Source: an uncultured Verrucomicrobiae bacterium
GTDB taxonomy: Bacteria; Verrucomicrobiota; Verrucomicrobiia; Limisphaerales; AAA164-E04
Direction: 5' to 3'
NCBI GenBank assembly: GCA_951813855.1
Contig: OX638380.1
Coordinates: 4,556,518-4,620,517, forward strand
Length of the DNA: 64,000 nt
The notes under the pieces were generated by a model, which worked only from the letters and a program-made list of their open reading frames with translations, searched no databases and was not told the origin of the DNA. Position numbers and translations under genes: made by a program. Positions 1 to 9,154 of the stretch are shown here, one piece after another; the stretch's first letter is position 1; every line of letters begins with the position of its first letter.

Positions 1-840
1 CAATCCAGGAGCCTGCTGGTCGCAATGCCCCACGTTCCGCCAATGACAGACCAATCCAACTCTCCGGCATCGCGTCCGTTGGCTAGAAACCCGAGCCAAT
101 ACATGCAAGGCTGGGGTTCACGAATGTACGACATCCTGTTGACGTTGGGTGGCGATGTAATGATTAGATCGAATGGGCCATCCACCGCCTGAGATAAATT
201 TCTAGCGTCCCCAAAAACGACTTGGCTTGTATCGCTCGGATTAATTTGAGCTCCCTCCAATACGAAATGCAGGTCGGTAGAAAACAATTGCTCCATGGAT
301 TCAACGGATGGGATTGTCAATTGAGATTTATTTTTAAATGACATTGACTGATGGTTGAATGCCGCATTTGACAATCCGATTAGCGTTTTGAAATACGCTA
401 CCAATTTAAGATTTTATCAGCCGATCCCTCTTTACATTGGGCGTCAATGCTGGACCGTAGGTCGCGTAGCAACAATAGATCCTCTGGCCCTCACCATCTT
501 TGAATAATATGTATCGGTGGCGTTTTACTGGTTCAATGGAGTTCCGACTTATGACGTCAATTACTCGTGTGTCTGTAGTGCGAGTCGAACCGATTGCAGT
601 GCTGGAATACTGTGGTGTCTAAACACCGCCAAGCCATATCAAGAAAAAATTGATTTCGGTCGTTATGACTTCGTGCCCATGGCACGCAACACATAGTGCC
701 GTGGGTGCCTTTCCGCATAATGGATCCAATACCCGTTTAGGTTGGTCATATTGGGCAATTAGTTCTTCTACTATCTTTACCGAATATACAGGGGGTTAAT
801 CGCAGCCCGCCATGCCGTCCGGTATTGACATTAAATTTAT
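1..840 (-). pseudogene. Decayed DNA methyltransferase gene (runs off the window edge)
   Basis: Reading the minus strand shows the remains of an S-adenosylmethionine-dependent DNA methyltransferase. A motif I-like stretch (VLDP followed by CGK and TAL) lies near 694-730. It is followed in the same frame by GHEVIT and EINFFLIWLGG. The catalytic motif IV appears as LIITSPPN near 144-165, then MSYIRE and YWLGFL, and the frame stays open to base 1 as GGTWGIATS. Between these parts the gene is broken: an in-frame TAG lies at about 619-621, a frame change is needed near 430-480, and a TAA lies near 410. Upstream of motif I another stop or frameshift is present near 795. The usual SPPY is SPPN here, so even the catalytic loop has drifted. 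The family assignment rests on motif order and spacing. Whether it methylated adenine or cytosine-N4 cannot be told. It may be the relic of a lost restriction-modification system. Confidence 0.72.
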
Positions 841-1626
841 AAGTGTAGTCCGTCCTATGCTTCATTTTTTTCTGTATATTGTGTCCATGACAATTCAGAT
901 GCTAGCAGGGTCCTCAATACGGTATCAATCTCCTTTCGAAGCGTTAAACAATTCCGTACGTAAAATGCAGTGAGATCTAAATCTATGACATTCCGGAAAA
1001 AGTCATAAGTGGACAGGTGCCATATCAACCGTAGATTCGTGTTTCGCTTTTCATTTATTCTCCGTCAGACTAATTATCCCCGGGTAGCTGTGCAGCGAAT
1101 CGACCGGCAGCACCGCGTGGGGTCTGCTCGTTCATCTTCAAATTGTCCCCGCCACATATCGCCTTTTGCCCGGTTTTTTGGATTAGCGAGATCAAACGTA
1201 GTTCTATTTTGACTGCTTGAGTCTGGAAAGTATTATGGTTTTGTCGAGATTGACCTCATTTTTCGTATCTTTCGGTTTACTCCGGCTAATTCCGGAATTA
1301 GCCAGACACCGTTCGGGAAAACGGCAGACGATTGCGCCGGAAGGATAACTACTGAGATGAAGGTGAGTCCTGAGGAGCCATTTTAACCGAGCGAGTCAGA
1401 GGATTGATTTGAACCAGAGGGCGTCGCCGGTCAGGACTGAACCGGTAAGAAGGCTAGCATTGGCGAGAGGCGGGGAGGAGCCGGCTGGCAGGTTTACTCT
1501 CCCCACGCCCCTAAATGGCACCGGGGACGTTTTTGAGGTATTGTTTGGATGATCTGTCATAAAACGCTTGAAATCTGAGCCTGTTAGGTATCGAATGGAG
1601 CCGTTCGTTGACTCTTATCAGTAGGA
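841..1626. other. Non-coding stretch with one unexplained short open frame
   Basis: No convincing gene is visible. On the minus strand a frame of about 66 codons stays open from about 1064 to 862. Its composition looks protein-like (it includes IWHLSTYDFFRN and LDLTAFYVRN), but it has no ATG start and I do not recognise it. It could be another relic of the locus that contained the broken methyltransferase. The stretch nearest the following gene (about 1340-1626) looks untranslated and presumably carries that gene's promoter, but I see no clear promoter hexamers. Confidence 0.4.
1284..1303. repeat. Perfect 20-bp palindrome
   Basis: The sequence GGCTAATTCCGGAATTAGCC is its own reverse complement over all 20 bases. 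It lies in the non-coding stretch 324 bp upstream of the redoxin/haem/copper fusion gene. It has no following T run, so it is not an obvious terminator. A dimeric regulator's operator is one possible role, but nothing in the sequence proves it. Confidence 0.6.
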
Positions 1627-3399
1627 ATGAAGAAAGCCATAATCTGGTCGTTTTGCCTGTTACTCGCCTCGGCGGTTGTTGACGCTCGTCCCTCCGAACG
1701 ATCGGTCGGTATCGGCGATCAAATACCCGATTTTTCCCTGTACGATACCAAACGGCGGCTGCGTTCCTTGGTGGATTACGAGACGGCCGAGGCCGTAGCG
1801 CTGGTGTTTTTTTCCGTCGAATGCCCCTTGGTCAAATTGTACGTGCCGAAACTGCGGTCTTTGCACCAGGATTATCAGGACCGGGGCGTTCAGTTCCTGT
1901 TGATTAACGCTGATCAAGGCGATCCGTTCAACCGGGTAGCGGGATTCGCTTGGGAGAACGCTATCGAATTTCCCGTTCTCAAAGATTTCGCTCAAACGGT
2001 TGCGATCGATTTGGATGCGAGCCGAACTCCTGAAGTTTTCGTGATCGATTCCAGTCGCCGGCTTCGCTACCGGGGACGTATCGACGATCAATACACGGTA
2101 ACGCATCGACGTCCAGTGCCCGGCAACGAAGAATTGAAAGACGCTTTGGAGGCGATTCTGAACGACGAGCCGATCGCGGTCACGACTACCAAAGCAACCG
2201 GATGCGTCATCGAATATCCGGATAATCCCTATTCGACTGCGGCTTTGACCTATACCGACGACATTGCCGATATCGTGGCCGCCAATTGCCTGGAATGTCA
2301 TCGCCGAGGGCAAGTCGGGCAGATTTCCCTGACCAGTTATCGGCAGTTGAAACGGTTTTCCTCGACAGTCAGGGAAGTCGTGCTCGAGGAGAGAATGCCG
2401 CCTTGGCACGCTGACCCGGAATACGGTCATTTTGTCAACGATCGGTCTTTGACCGAGGACGACAGGTATCGATTGCTGGCCTGGATCGATCAGGGAAGTC
2501 CGCAGGGAACGGGTGCGGCTGAACCTTCGCCGGAGGAGGGAGATTCCGGATCGTGGACCATCGGCGAACCGGATCTGATCGTCTCTATTCCCAAGAAACA
2601 GCAAGTCCCGGCCACGGGGGTGGTCGATTATCGCTATTTTCGGGTGGACCCCGGTTTTACCGAGGACGTTTGGGTGCAGGCGGCCGAAGCTCAACCCGGT
2701 AATCCGGAAGTGGTTCACCACATTATCGCCTATATCTCGGAACCGGATACGGAACTGTTCGATCAGACCGGAGAAACCTCGATCTTGGTTGGCTGGGCTC
2801 CCGGCGATATGCCCGCTCGCCACGCTCCCGGAACGGCCCGCCGCATCCCGGCCGGAGCTACCCTGCTGTTCGAATTGCACTACACCCCCAACGGCCAGGC
2901 GGCCGAAGACCAGTCCCGTATCGGTATCCGTTTCGCAAAACGACCGCCGGAGCGGGAGATTCGCACCAACGTCATGTGGCAACGCAAGATCCGGATTCCT
3001 GCCGGCGAACCCTGGCATGTCGATCGGGCAACCGTCCGTTTCCCGGAAGACGTCAGGATCCTTTCCCTGATGCCTCATATGCACTTGCGTGGGATTGCGG
3101 CCCGCTACGAATTGACTCGTCCCGACGGCAGCCGGGAAACCTTGCTTTCGACGCCGTATTACGATTTCAACTGGCAAAGCGTCTATCGGTTCGCCGAACC
3201 GTTGCGAGTTGCCGCCGGCTCGCGGTTGACGATCGTCGGAGTCTGGGATAATTCCGCTGAGAATCCGAATAATCCCGATCCGCAGAAAGACGTGATCTGG
3301 GGCGAGCAAACTTGGGACGAAATGCTCAACGGTTGGGTTAATTACGTCGCCGAAAACGAGAGCGCCAAAGAATTGACCTCGGCTAAACCTGAGTGGTAA
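1627..3399 (+). CDS. Secreted redoxin / haem c / copper type II monooxygenase-like fusion protein
   Basis: This 590-residue exported protein has three parts. A signal peptide (about residues 1-20) precedes an AhpC/TSA-like redoxin domain (about 25-180) with a single cysteine, Cys66, in VECPLV. A short haem-binding segment follows with a CxxCH motif at Cys221/Cys224/His225. The C-terminal half resembles the two-domain copper fold of peptidylglycine and dopamine monooxygenases. It keeps the His-His pair (VVHHII), the third CuH ligand in ELHYTPNG, the CuB histidines in PHMHLRG, and a late methionine in WDEML that would be the CuM ligand. Redoxin-haem-PHM fusions are typical of Planctomycetes and Verrucomicrobia; the substrate is unknown. 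An AGGA lies immediately before the ATG, which is close for a ribosome site. The gene converges on the large FG-GAP gene with a 26-bp gap. Confidence 0.82.
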   Translation: MKKAIIWSFCLLLASAVVDARPSERSVGIGDQIPDFSLYDTKRRLRSLVDYETAEAVALVFFSVECPLVKLYVPKLRSLHQDYQDRGVQFLLINADQGDPFNRVAGFAWENAIEFPVLKDFAQTVAIDLDASRTPEVFVIDSSRRLRYRGRIDDQYTVTHRRPVPGNEELKDALEAILNDEPIAVTTTKATGCVIEYPDNPYSTAALTYTDDIADIVAANCLECHRRGQVGQISLTSYRQLKRFSSTVREVVLEERMPPWHADPEYGHFVNDRSLTEDDRYRLLAWIDQGSPQGTGAAEPSPEEGDSGSWTIGEPDLIVSIPKKQQVPATGVVDYRYFRVDPGFTEDVWVQAAEAQPGNPEVVHHIIAYISEPDTELFDQTGETSILVGWAPGDMPARHAPGTARRIPAGATLLFELHYTPNGQAAEDQSRIGIRFAKRPPEREIRTNVMWQRKIRIPAGEPWHVDRATVRFPEDVRILSLMPHMHLRGIAARYELTRPDGSRETLLSTPYYDFNWQSVYRFAEPLRVAAGSRLTIVGVWDNSAENPNNPDPQKDVIWGEQTWDEMLNGWVNYVAENESAKELTSAKPEW

Positions 3400-3425
3400 G
3401 AACCGCTTCGCCTGGTTGGCCCTTG

Positions 3426-6400
3426 TCAGGGTCCGGGATAATCCCGGGTTATTTCGGTCGTTCCGGGCGGTAAGGGAACGGTCTCTATCCGGCCGTCGGG
3501 CCAGCGGATCCGCAAACCGGCGGGAGTGCCGGGGTCGGCCATTGTCAAGATCGGCGAACTTTGGGACCAGTAGCCGTTGCCCAGTCTGATTTCGTGTACG
3601 GGGCCGAGGCGCTCGTCGGCTCGCACGAGTCTGATCCTGGCACCGATGGCGGCAGGATTGGTTTCGGTACCATTAAGCCGGATGCGTACTCCGGTTCGCC
3701 GGCTCCGGTTTCGCCACAGGCGAGTCGGTCCGCCGTTCTGGGTCATCGCGAGATCCGGCCGTCCGTCATGATCGTAGTCGCAAACGGCCAATCCCCGGCC
3801 TTGCCCCAAGGAAAACAGGCCGCTGGATTGCGGTGACAGGGTGTGGAAATTGCCGGTTCCATCGCCTCGCAGCAAGAGAGCGCTGCCGGCGTCTTGCCTG
3901 CCGTTAAGCGTGGCTACCGGCCAGAAGTTTTGCGTCAAGACGACATCAACGTGTCCGTCGAGATCGAAATCTGCCGTGTCCAGTCCGAAAACCGGGGCGA
4001 ATTGAGCGGGCAAGGGCAGGGAGCGTCCCTCGAATCGATCTTCCCGGTTTAGAAAGATCATGGATTCGAAGGTGGTGGCTTCGAGATAGGTCATGGGCGT
4101 CAGGTTGGCAGCGAGGATAGATTTCAGAGACGCCTGCCCGAACGAAGCGAAACTCGGGTAGCGGTCGATCAGGACAGGAAAGGCTTTTTCCAAGGCGAGT
4201 CGGTCTCGTAACGGCGCCCAGTCGTTCAGTTGCGGACTGAAATAGGCTTCGATCAATCCTTGGCCGGCGTTTCGGTTCGATTCGAAATAAATTCGGCGGT
4301 CGTCGCGGGTCCGTTCGTTGCCGAGGTAATTGCGGCCTCGATTGCCGGCTACCAGATCCAGCCGGCCGTCACCGTCGAAATCGCCGGCGCTCACGCTGTT
4401 CCACCAACCGGTTAATTGGCTTAGCGGGCGTTCTTCGGCCGGTCCGACGGCGACCGGCGGATCCCAAGGCTCGAAGTGCCCGCCGTGATTGCGAAACAAC
4501 CGTAGCGGCATCCATTCGCCGGCCAAAATCAGTTCCGGAAACCGGTCGCCCGTTATGTCGGCGAAGATTGCTCCCCGAATCATCCCGAGCTTGCGAAACG
4601 GTTCGGAAGCGGTTTCGTCCCGGATGAGTTTGCCGTCTTGATTGATCAAGAGGACCGAAGAGGGCGGTTCCGGATAGCGACCGGAGCGGCTATGCCCTCC
4701 GGCGAACAGGTCCAGATCAAGGTCGCCGTCGATGTCGGCCAGGGCCAAGGCTCCGTAACTGGCGTCCGAGAGCAGGAGATCGTGACGTTGATCCCCGGTG
4801 CGGACCGACACCTGACGAATAGCGGCACTCTCCGGGCGAGGTGATTCGTAATTGGTGTTTCCGATCAAGAGCAGAGTCTCACGATCGTGAGGGCGCCAAC
4901 CCAAAACCGTACCGTGGTCGTTAGCGGCGGGCGTTGCGAACAGCCGGGATTTCTGCCGGACAAATCGGCCTGCGGTGTCGTTGCGGTAAACGCTGAGAGT
5001 GCCGTTTCGCCCGGCGCCGATAATCAAATCTTCCCAGCCGTCCCGGTTGAAGTCGAACCAAGTCGCTCCGGGTCCTGCGGCGCTAAGGTGATGCGGCAAT
5101 AACGCTTGCAACAGGTCGTCGTCGAACGGTTCGTCGGTGTGGCGATGGCCGAGGCGAGGAGTATCGTCTTGAAACAGGGGCGAAGGAGCGGCCGGAAGCG
5201 GTGGATCGGGGGAGGAATCGACCGGCTCGTAAATCTCGTAAAGATAGCCGGCTTGCACGCGGCGTATTTCGCTTCGTTTGCCGCCGTTCCAACGCACGGT
5301 CAAGGTGGCGGTTGCCTCGGGCGCGGAGGCGAATACTCGGATCGGTTGATCGGAAGACAGGTAACGGCCGCCCGCGATCATCTCCTGCGACTGGTTCGGC
5401 AGCGAGGCGGAGCGCAATGATATTTTGGCGCCGATGCCGTGCGTGTTGGGCGCCAGGCCCTTCAATTGAACCCGAAGGCGCGGCCGGGCCGAACGATTGC
5501 GCAACAGCAAGGGCGGTTCGTTAAGGCAATTGACGATGACGTCCTGGTCGCCGTCGTTATCCAGATCGGCGAGGGCTAAGCCGTGACTGACGTTGCGGGA
5601 ATCGAATCCCCAAGCCGCTCCGGATGCTTCGAAGGTGAGGTCGCGGCGGTTGCGAAAGGCGACATTGGGAGTGGCCAATTTGGGAAAGCGGGACCGGAGC
5701 CGGAGCCGTTCGATAGCGGAGGGGGATTCTCGGCGGATCAGGTCGTCGATTTGCCGGGAGACGTCGGCGTTTTGAGCGTCGCGCCAGTGCCCCGTCGTAA
5801 TCAGTAAATCCTCGTACCCGTCGAGGTTTACGTCGAGAAAAACGGGACACCAGGACCAGTCCGAAGCGGCGACCCCGCTTAATCGGGCGATCTCGGAGTA
5901 ACGGCCTTCGCCTCGGTTCAGGAATAAGGTGTTGCGGGGGTACTGAGGCCGGGGGCCTTGATGATTGCGATACTGGGCGAAGGCCGTTTCGTCGAAGATC
6001 TGAACTTGCCGGTCAGTATGGCGGCGGCTGAGCATGTCGACGACAAAACAGTCGAATCGGTCGTCGCGATCGATGTCGGCCACGTCAATTCCCATCGAGA
6101 ACAGGCTGGTTTGCCGGACGGCCTCTTCGGCGATCGGACGAAACCGTCCGGTACCGTTGTTGATCCAGATCCGATCGGGTGATTGAAAATCGTTGCAAAC
6201 GTAAAGATCCGGCCAGCCGTCGTCGTTGAGGTCCCGGAACATGGCGGAGAGTCCCCAGTCGTAGGGCGGAGGCGCCGGTTGCCCGGAAGCGTCTCGGAAG
6301 ACGCCAGCATTCCAGGAAACCGCCGAGAACCGGTCGTTGCCGTCGTTTAAATATAACCGGTCAGCTTGACCGTTTTCCAAAAATCCGTCCCGGTCGTCGA

Positions 6401-7148
6401 AGCTGAAACGTCCGATTAAATCGGGAGAAGTCGCCGGTCGGCCGTTATAGCTCAGTAATTCGGGGCGGCCTTGTTTGATCCGGACGTTGAATTGCGCTTC
6501 TGGATCGTCCCGCATGGTTTCGTTGCGATAGTTGACGACGTAGAGGTCCAACCAGCCGTTCCGGTCGACGTCGGCCAGACAAAGGGAAGTGCTACCGCTG
6601 CGATCGGTCAATCCCCAGAGTTCGGTTTGTTCCTGAAACGTGCCGTGGCCGTCGTTGAGGAAGAACCGGGTGCCGTGGCGAATGCCGTTGACCAACAGGT
6701 CGAGATCCCGGTCGCCGTCGACGTCGGCGAAGGCGGCTCCGGTAGACGCTTGATCGGCGCAAGCGGTTCCGGACTCTGTCGTGACGTTTTGGAATCGCCA
6801 ATCGCCCAAATTGCGATAGAGCTGGTTGCCGCTTTCGAGTCCACAGAAATATAAATCGCAAAGACCGTCCTGATCGATATCGCCCGCGGCGACTCCCGAA
6901 CCGTTGAGATAGATCTGGTTGGTCAGCGACGTTTGGTCTCGCAATCGATTAACGAACGTAATGCCGCTGAGCCGAACCGGTTGTTCCGCAAATCCGTCCG
7001 GTCCGCCGTTGCTCCCGGGCAATGGGGCCCGGCGGTAGCGATCGCCTTCTTCCCAATTCCAAAATTCTTCGGCCCAGACGGCTCCAGCGAGAATCATGCC
7101 GAGCGTCAGCCGCACGGTTCGCAGGATCCCGCCGGTGGGATCAATCAT
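3426..7148 (-). CDS. Giant secreted FG-GAP/VCBS repeat protein with two ASPIC/UnbV domains
   Basis: This 1240-residue protein has a hydrophobic N-terminal segment (about residues 10-26) that reads as a signal peptide. It carries many FG-GAP/VCBS blades with the calcium-binding DxDxDGxxDL pattern (for example DIDQDGLCDLY, DVDGDRDLDLL, DFDGDGRLDLV). Two ASPIC/UnbV-type domains are visible: one mid-protein (around LKGLAPNTHGIGAKI) and one at the C-terminus (around NPAAIGARIRL). The protein is therefore two copies of a beta-propeller plus UnbV unit in one chain. Such proteins are probably extracellular or periplasmic binding or adhesion factors; no enzymatic activity is assigned. The ATG overlaps the end of the upstream 648-residue gene by 8 bp, so translation is likely coupled and the two propellers may act together. 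Confidence 0.87.
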   Translation of the reverse strand: MIDPTGGILRTVRLTLGMILAGAVWAEEFWNWEEGDRYRRAPLPGSNGGPDGFAEQPVRLSGITFVNRLRDQTSLTNQIYLNGSGVAAGDIDQDGLCDLYFCGLESGNQLYRNLGDWRFQNVTTESGTACADQASTGAAFADVDGDRDLDLLVNGIRHGTRFFLNDGHGTFQEQTELWGLTDRSGSTSLCLADVDRNGWLDLYVVNYRNETMRDDPEAQFNVRIKQGRPELLSYNGRPATSPDLIGRFSFDDRDGFLENGQADRLYLNDGNDRFSAVSWNAGVFRDASGQPAPPPYDWGLSAMFRDLNDDGWPDLYVCNDFQSPDRIWINNGTGRFRPIAEEAVRQTSLFSMGIDVADIDRDDRFDCFVVDMLSRRHTDRQVQIFDETAFAQYRNHQGPRPQYPRNTLFLNRGEGRYSEIARLSGVAASDWSWCPVFLDVNLDGYEDLLITTGHWRDAQNADVSRQIDDLIRRESPSAIERLRLRSRFPKLATPNVAFRNRRDLTFEASGAAWGFDSRNVSHGLALADLDNDGDQDVIVNCLNEPPLLLRNRSARPRLRVQLKGLAPNTHGIGAKISLRSASLPNQSQEMIAGGRYLSSDQPIRVFASAPEATATLTVRWNGGKRSEIRRVQAGYLYEIYEPVDSSPDPPLPAAPSPLFQDDTPRLGHRHTDEPFDDDLLQALLPHHLSAAGPGATWFDFNRDGWEDLIIGAGRNGTLSVYRNDTAGRFVRQKSRLFATPAANDHGTVLGWRPHDRETLLLIGNTNYESPRPESAAIRQVSVRTGDQRHDLLLSDASYGALALADIDGDLDLDLFAGGHSRSGRYPEPPSSVLLINQDGKLIRDETASEPFRKLGMIRGAIFADITGDRFPELILAGEWMPLRLFRNHGGHFEPWDPPVAVGPAEERPLSQLTGWWNSVSAGDFDGDGRLDLVAGNRGRNYLGNERTRDDRRIYFESNRNAGQGLIEAYFSPQLNDWAPLRDRLALEKAFPVLIDRYPSFASFGQASLKSILAANLTPMTYLEATTFESMIFLNREDRFEGRSLPLPAQFAPVFGLDTADFDLDGHVDVVLTQNFWPVATLNGRQDAGSALLLRGDGTGNFHTLSPQSSGLFSLGQGRGLAVCDYDHDGRPDLAMTQNGGPTRLWRNRSRRTGVRIRLNGTETNPAAIGARIRLVRADERLGPVHEIRLGNGYWSQSSPILTMADPGTPAGLRIRWPDGRIETVPLPPGTTEITRDYPGP

Positions 7149-9087
7149 CGTCTTCGGTCAAGGTGAGTCTTCCCCGAAAAGCGGCCTCGAGCGTTTTGAC
7201 GCTGCGCCGGCCCGACGGCCAACGTACTTCCACCTCGAGGGAACGCTCCGGCGAAAAATCTTCCAGCCCGAAATACAGCGGCAGGGAACTTTGCGAGAGA
7301 TAGCCGGATTTGCCGTCGTGATATTTGATCGATTGCCGTTCTCCGGCACGGACTCGAACCAGGGCCCCGAGTCCGTCCCGGTTGGAAGCGGTGCCGACGA
7401 GGCGAAGTTCCAGAAACCGCAACCGGCGTTTTTCGGAGAGGTCGCTGAAGAACAATTGCGGCCGGTCGTTAAAGGTGTCGACGATCAGGTCCAGATCGCC
7501 GTCCCGGTCCAGGTCGGCGATGGCCGAAGCCCGCGAACTCAAAGTGCCGAGCACGGTTTTGCGTCCCTGGGCGCCGCGGCATTCGGGATGATTGCGATGT
7601 TCGCCGTCGCAATCCAGGGTGAACCAAACCTTTTCGGTGCGGCCGTCTTGCCGGGGTTCGATTCCGACCAGGAATTCGGCGTCGAAAAATCGCTTGCCGC
7701 CGTCGTTGAGCAACAGAGAATTAATCCCGTAGCGAAACGGATAACCCATGCCCGCGGTCACGAAAACGTCTTCCCAGCCGTCGGCGTTCAGGTCGCCGAC
7801 GCTGAAGCCCCAAGGCCAATAGGTTTCCGCGTTGATCCGATCGGAGACCTCTTCGAAGGCGCCTTCGCCCGAGTTGCGGTAAAAGGCGTTCCCGAACAAG
7901 TTATTGCCGGAGCCCTGCAAATACGCTTCGGTCCATTGGATCGAGCAATAGGCTTCGCTTTTGGTTTTTTCCTTCCGCAAATCGAAGCGCAGTGCCTCTG
8001 TCGTCTGGCCTTGGGTCATGTCGGAGTGCATGTCGGTGACGAACAAATCCAGGTTGCCGTCCCGATCGTAATCGAAAAACTTCGCGCCCATCGCGCCCCA
8101 GGAAGTTCGGGGGAACCGATCGGCCGTTCTGGCGATGAACCGCGTTCCCTGGCGATTTTCGTAATAGCTGTCGTCGCCTTGCATGTTGACGAGGTAAAGT
8201 TCGGGAAAGCCATCGGCGTTCAAATCGGTGAACGTGACGTCTCCGTTCCAACCCCGGTCCCGGAAACCGACTTTTTCGGCCGATTCCTGGAAGCGATTGT
8301 CGCCTAAATTCCGGTAGAGCAAGCTACGTTCCGCCCGTTCGGGATAGAGGTGGCCGGAGAAGGCGTCGGGCAGGGCGCGATAAAATCCTCCCGGTCCCCG
8401 TTCGTCGTTGGTGTAGCGTCCGACATTGGCCACGCAAAGATCCAGCCGGCCGTCGCGATCGTAGTCCAGAAAAACGGCTCCCGAAGAATGGCCCTCATAG
8501 GCGACTCCGGCCGAGCGGGTAATATCCCGGAATTTTCCCTGGCCGAGATTTTCGAAGAGGACATTGCCTTGCCGAACCGTCGTGACGAAGAGGTCCGGGT
8601 CGCCGTCGTTGTCGATGTCGCCGAAGGCGGCGCTAACCGAGATGAGGTCGGCCAGCCCGACGCCGGCTTGGACTGTCAGGTCTTCGAACCGTCCTTGTCC
8701 CTGATTGCGCCATAACTGGTTGCTGCCGATTTGAGTGGTGAAGTAGCAATCCGTCAAACCGTCTTGATCGACGTCGGCCAACGCCAACCCGTTGCCGTGA
8801 TCGTAATGGGCCGCTCGATAATTGATGCCCGCGTCGGCAACGATCCGATGGCGGAACGTCAGTCCGCTGGCGTCCGTCCGGTCGGTGAACCGGAAGCGGT
8901 GGAACGTCGCGACGTGGCGAGCTTGCTGCCGTTGTTGCTCGGCGCGGGCTTCAAGCCGCTGCCGAGCATAGGCGTGTTCGGGCGATTGGTTAGGTTCGTC
9001 CGGCGGTTCGCCACCCAACCAGCCGACCGTCGCGACTCCGGCGAGCCATAGTCGAGCGACAATCGCGCCTATGGGGGACAATTTCAC
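7141..9087 (-). CDS. Secreted FG-GAP/VCBS (CRTAC1-like) protein with C-terminal ASPIC/UnbV domain
   Basis: The 648-residue product has a hydrophobic N-terminal segment consistent with export. A single beta-propeller of FG-GAP/VCBS repeats follows, with DVDQDGLTDCY, DIDNDGDPDLF, DYDRDGRLDLC and DLDRDGDLDLI as blade motifs. A C-terminal UnbV-type domain (around NRDGLGALVRV through RWPSGRR) completes it. It is about half the size of the next gene product and has the same architecture, so the pair probably arose by duplication and fusion. The start codon is GTG at 9087 with no clear Shine-Dalgarno sequence. It lies 67 bp downstream of the giant jelly-roll gene on the same strand and overlaps the next gene by 8 bp, so all three may be one operon. 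Confidence 0.87.
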   Translation of the reverse strand: MKLSPIGAIVARLWLAGVATVGWLGGEPPDEPNQSPEHAYARQRLEARAEQQRQQARHVATFHRFRFTDRTDASGLTFRHRIVADAGINYRAAHYDHGNGLALADVDQDGLTDCYFTTQIGSNQLWRNQGQGRFEDLTVQAGVGLADLISVSAAFGDIDNDGDPDLFVTTVRQGNVLFENLGQGKFRDITRSAGVAYEGHSSGAVFLDYDRDGRLDLCVANVGRYTNDERGPGGFYRALPDAFSGHLYPERAERSLLYRNLGDNRFQESAEKVGFRDRGWNGDVTFTDLNADGFPELYLVNMQGDDSYYENRQGTRFIARTADRFPRTSWGAMGAKFFDYDRDGNLDLFVTDMHSDMTQGQTTEALRFDLRKEKTKSEAYCSIQWTEAYLQGSGNNLFGNAFYRNSGEGAFEEVSDRINAETYWPWGFSVGDLNADGWEDVFVTAGMGYPFRYGINSLLLNDGGKRFFDAEFLVGIEPRQDGRTEKVWFTLDCDGEHRNHPECRGAQGRKTVLGTLSSRASAIADLDRDGDLDLIVDTFNDRPQLFFSDLSEKRRLRFLELRLVGTASNRDGLGALVRVRAGERQSIKYHDGKSGYLSQSSLPLYFGLEDFSPERSLEVEVRWPSGRRSVKTLEAAFRGRLTLTEDDD

Positions 9088-9154
9088 GTCAGACGGGAAA
9101 GAACCAAACGTCGTCCGGGTCCGCGGGGCGGACCCGGACGTTCGGCAATCATGG

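Noticed and set aside
1009..1212. 67-codon plus-strand frame
   Set aside because: It is Arg/Phe-rich and has no homology, ribosome site or conserved context; the opposite strand has a more protein-like frame in part of the same stretch.
1660..3309. Very long open frame on the minus strand (549 codons) opposite the redoxin/haem/copper gene
   Set aside because: It is the shadow of a GC-rich gene with strong domain motifs on the plus strand; its own translation matches no family.
7096..8307. 403-codon plus-strand frame opposite the FG-GAP protein gene
   Set aside because: It mirrors the regular DxDxDG codons of the real gene, producing a Val/Gly/Ala-rich translation with no recognisable domain.
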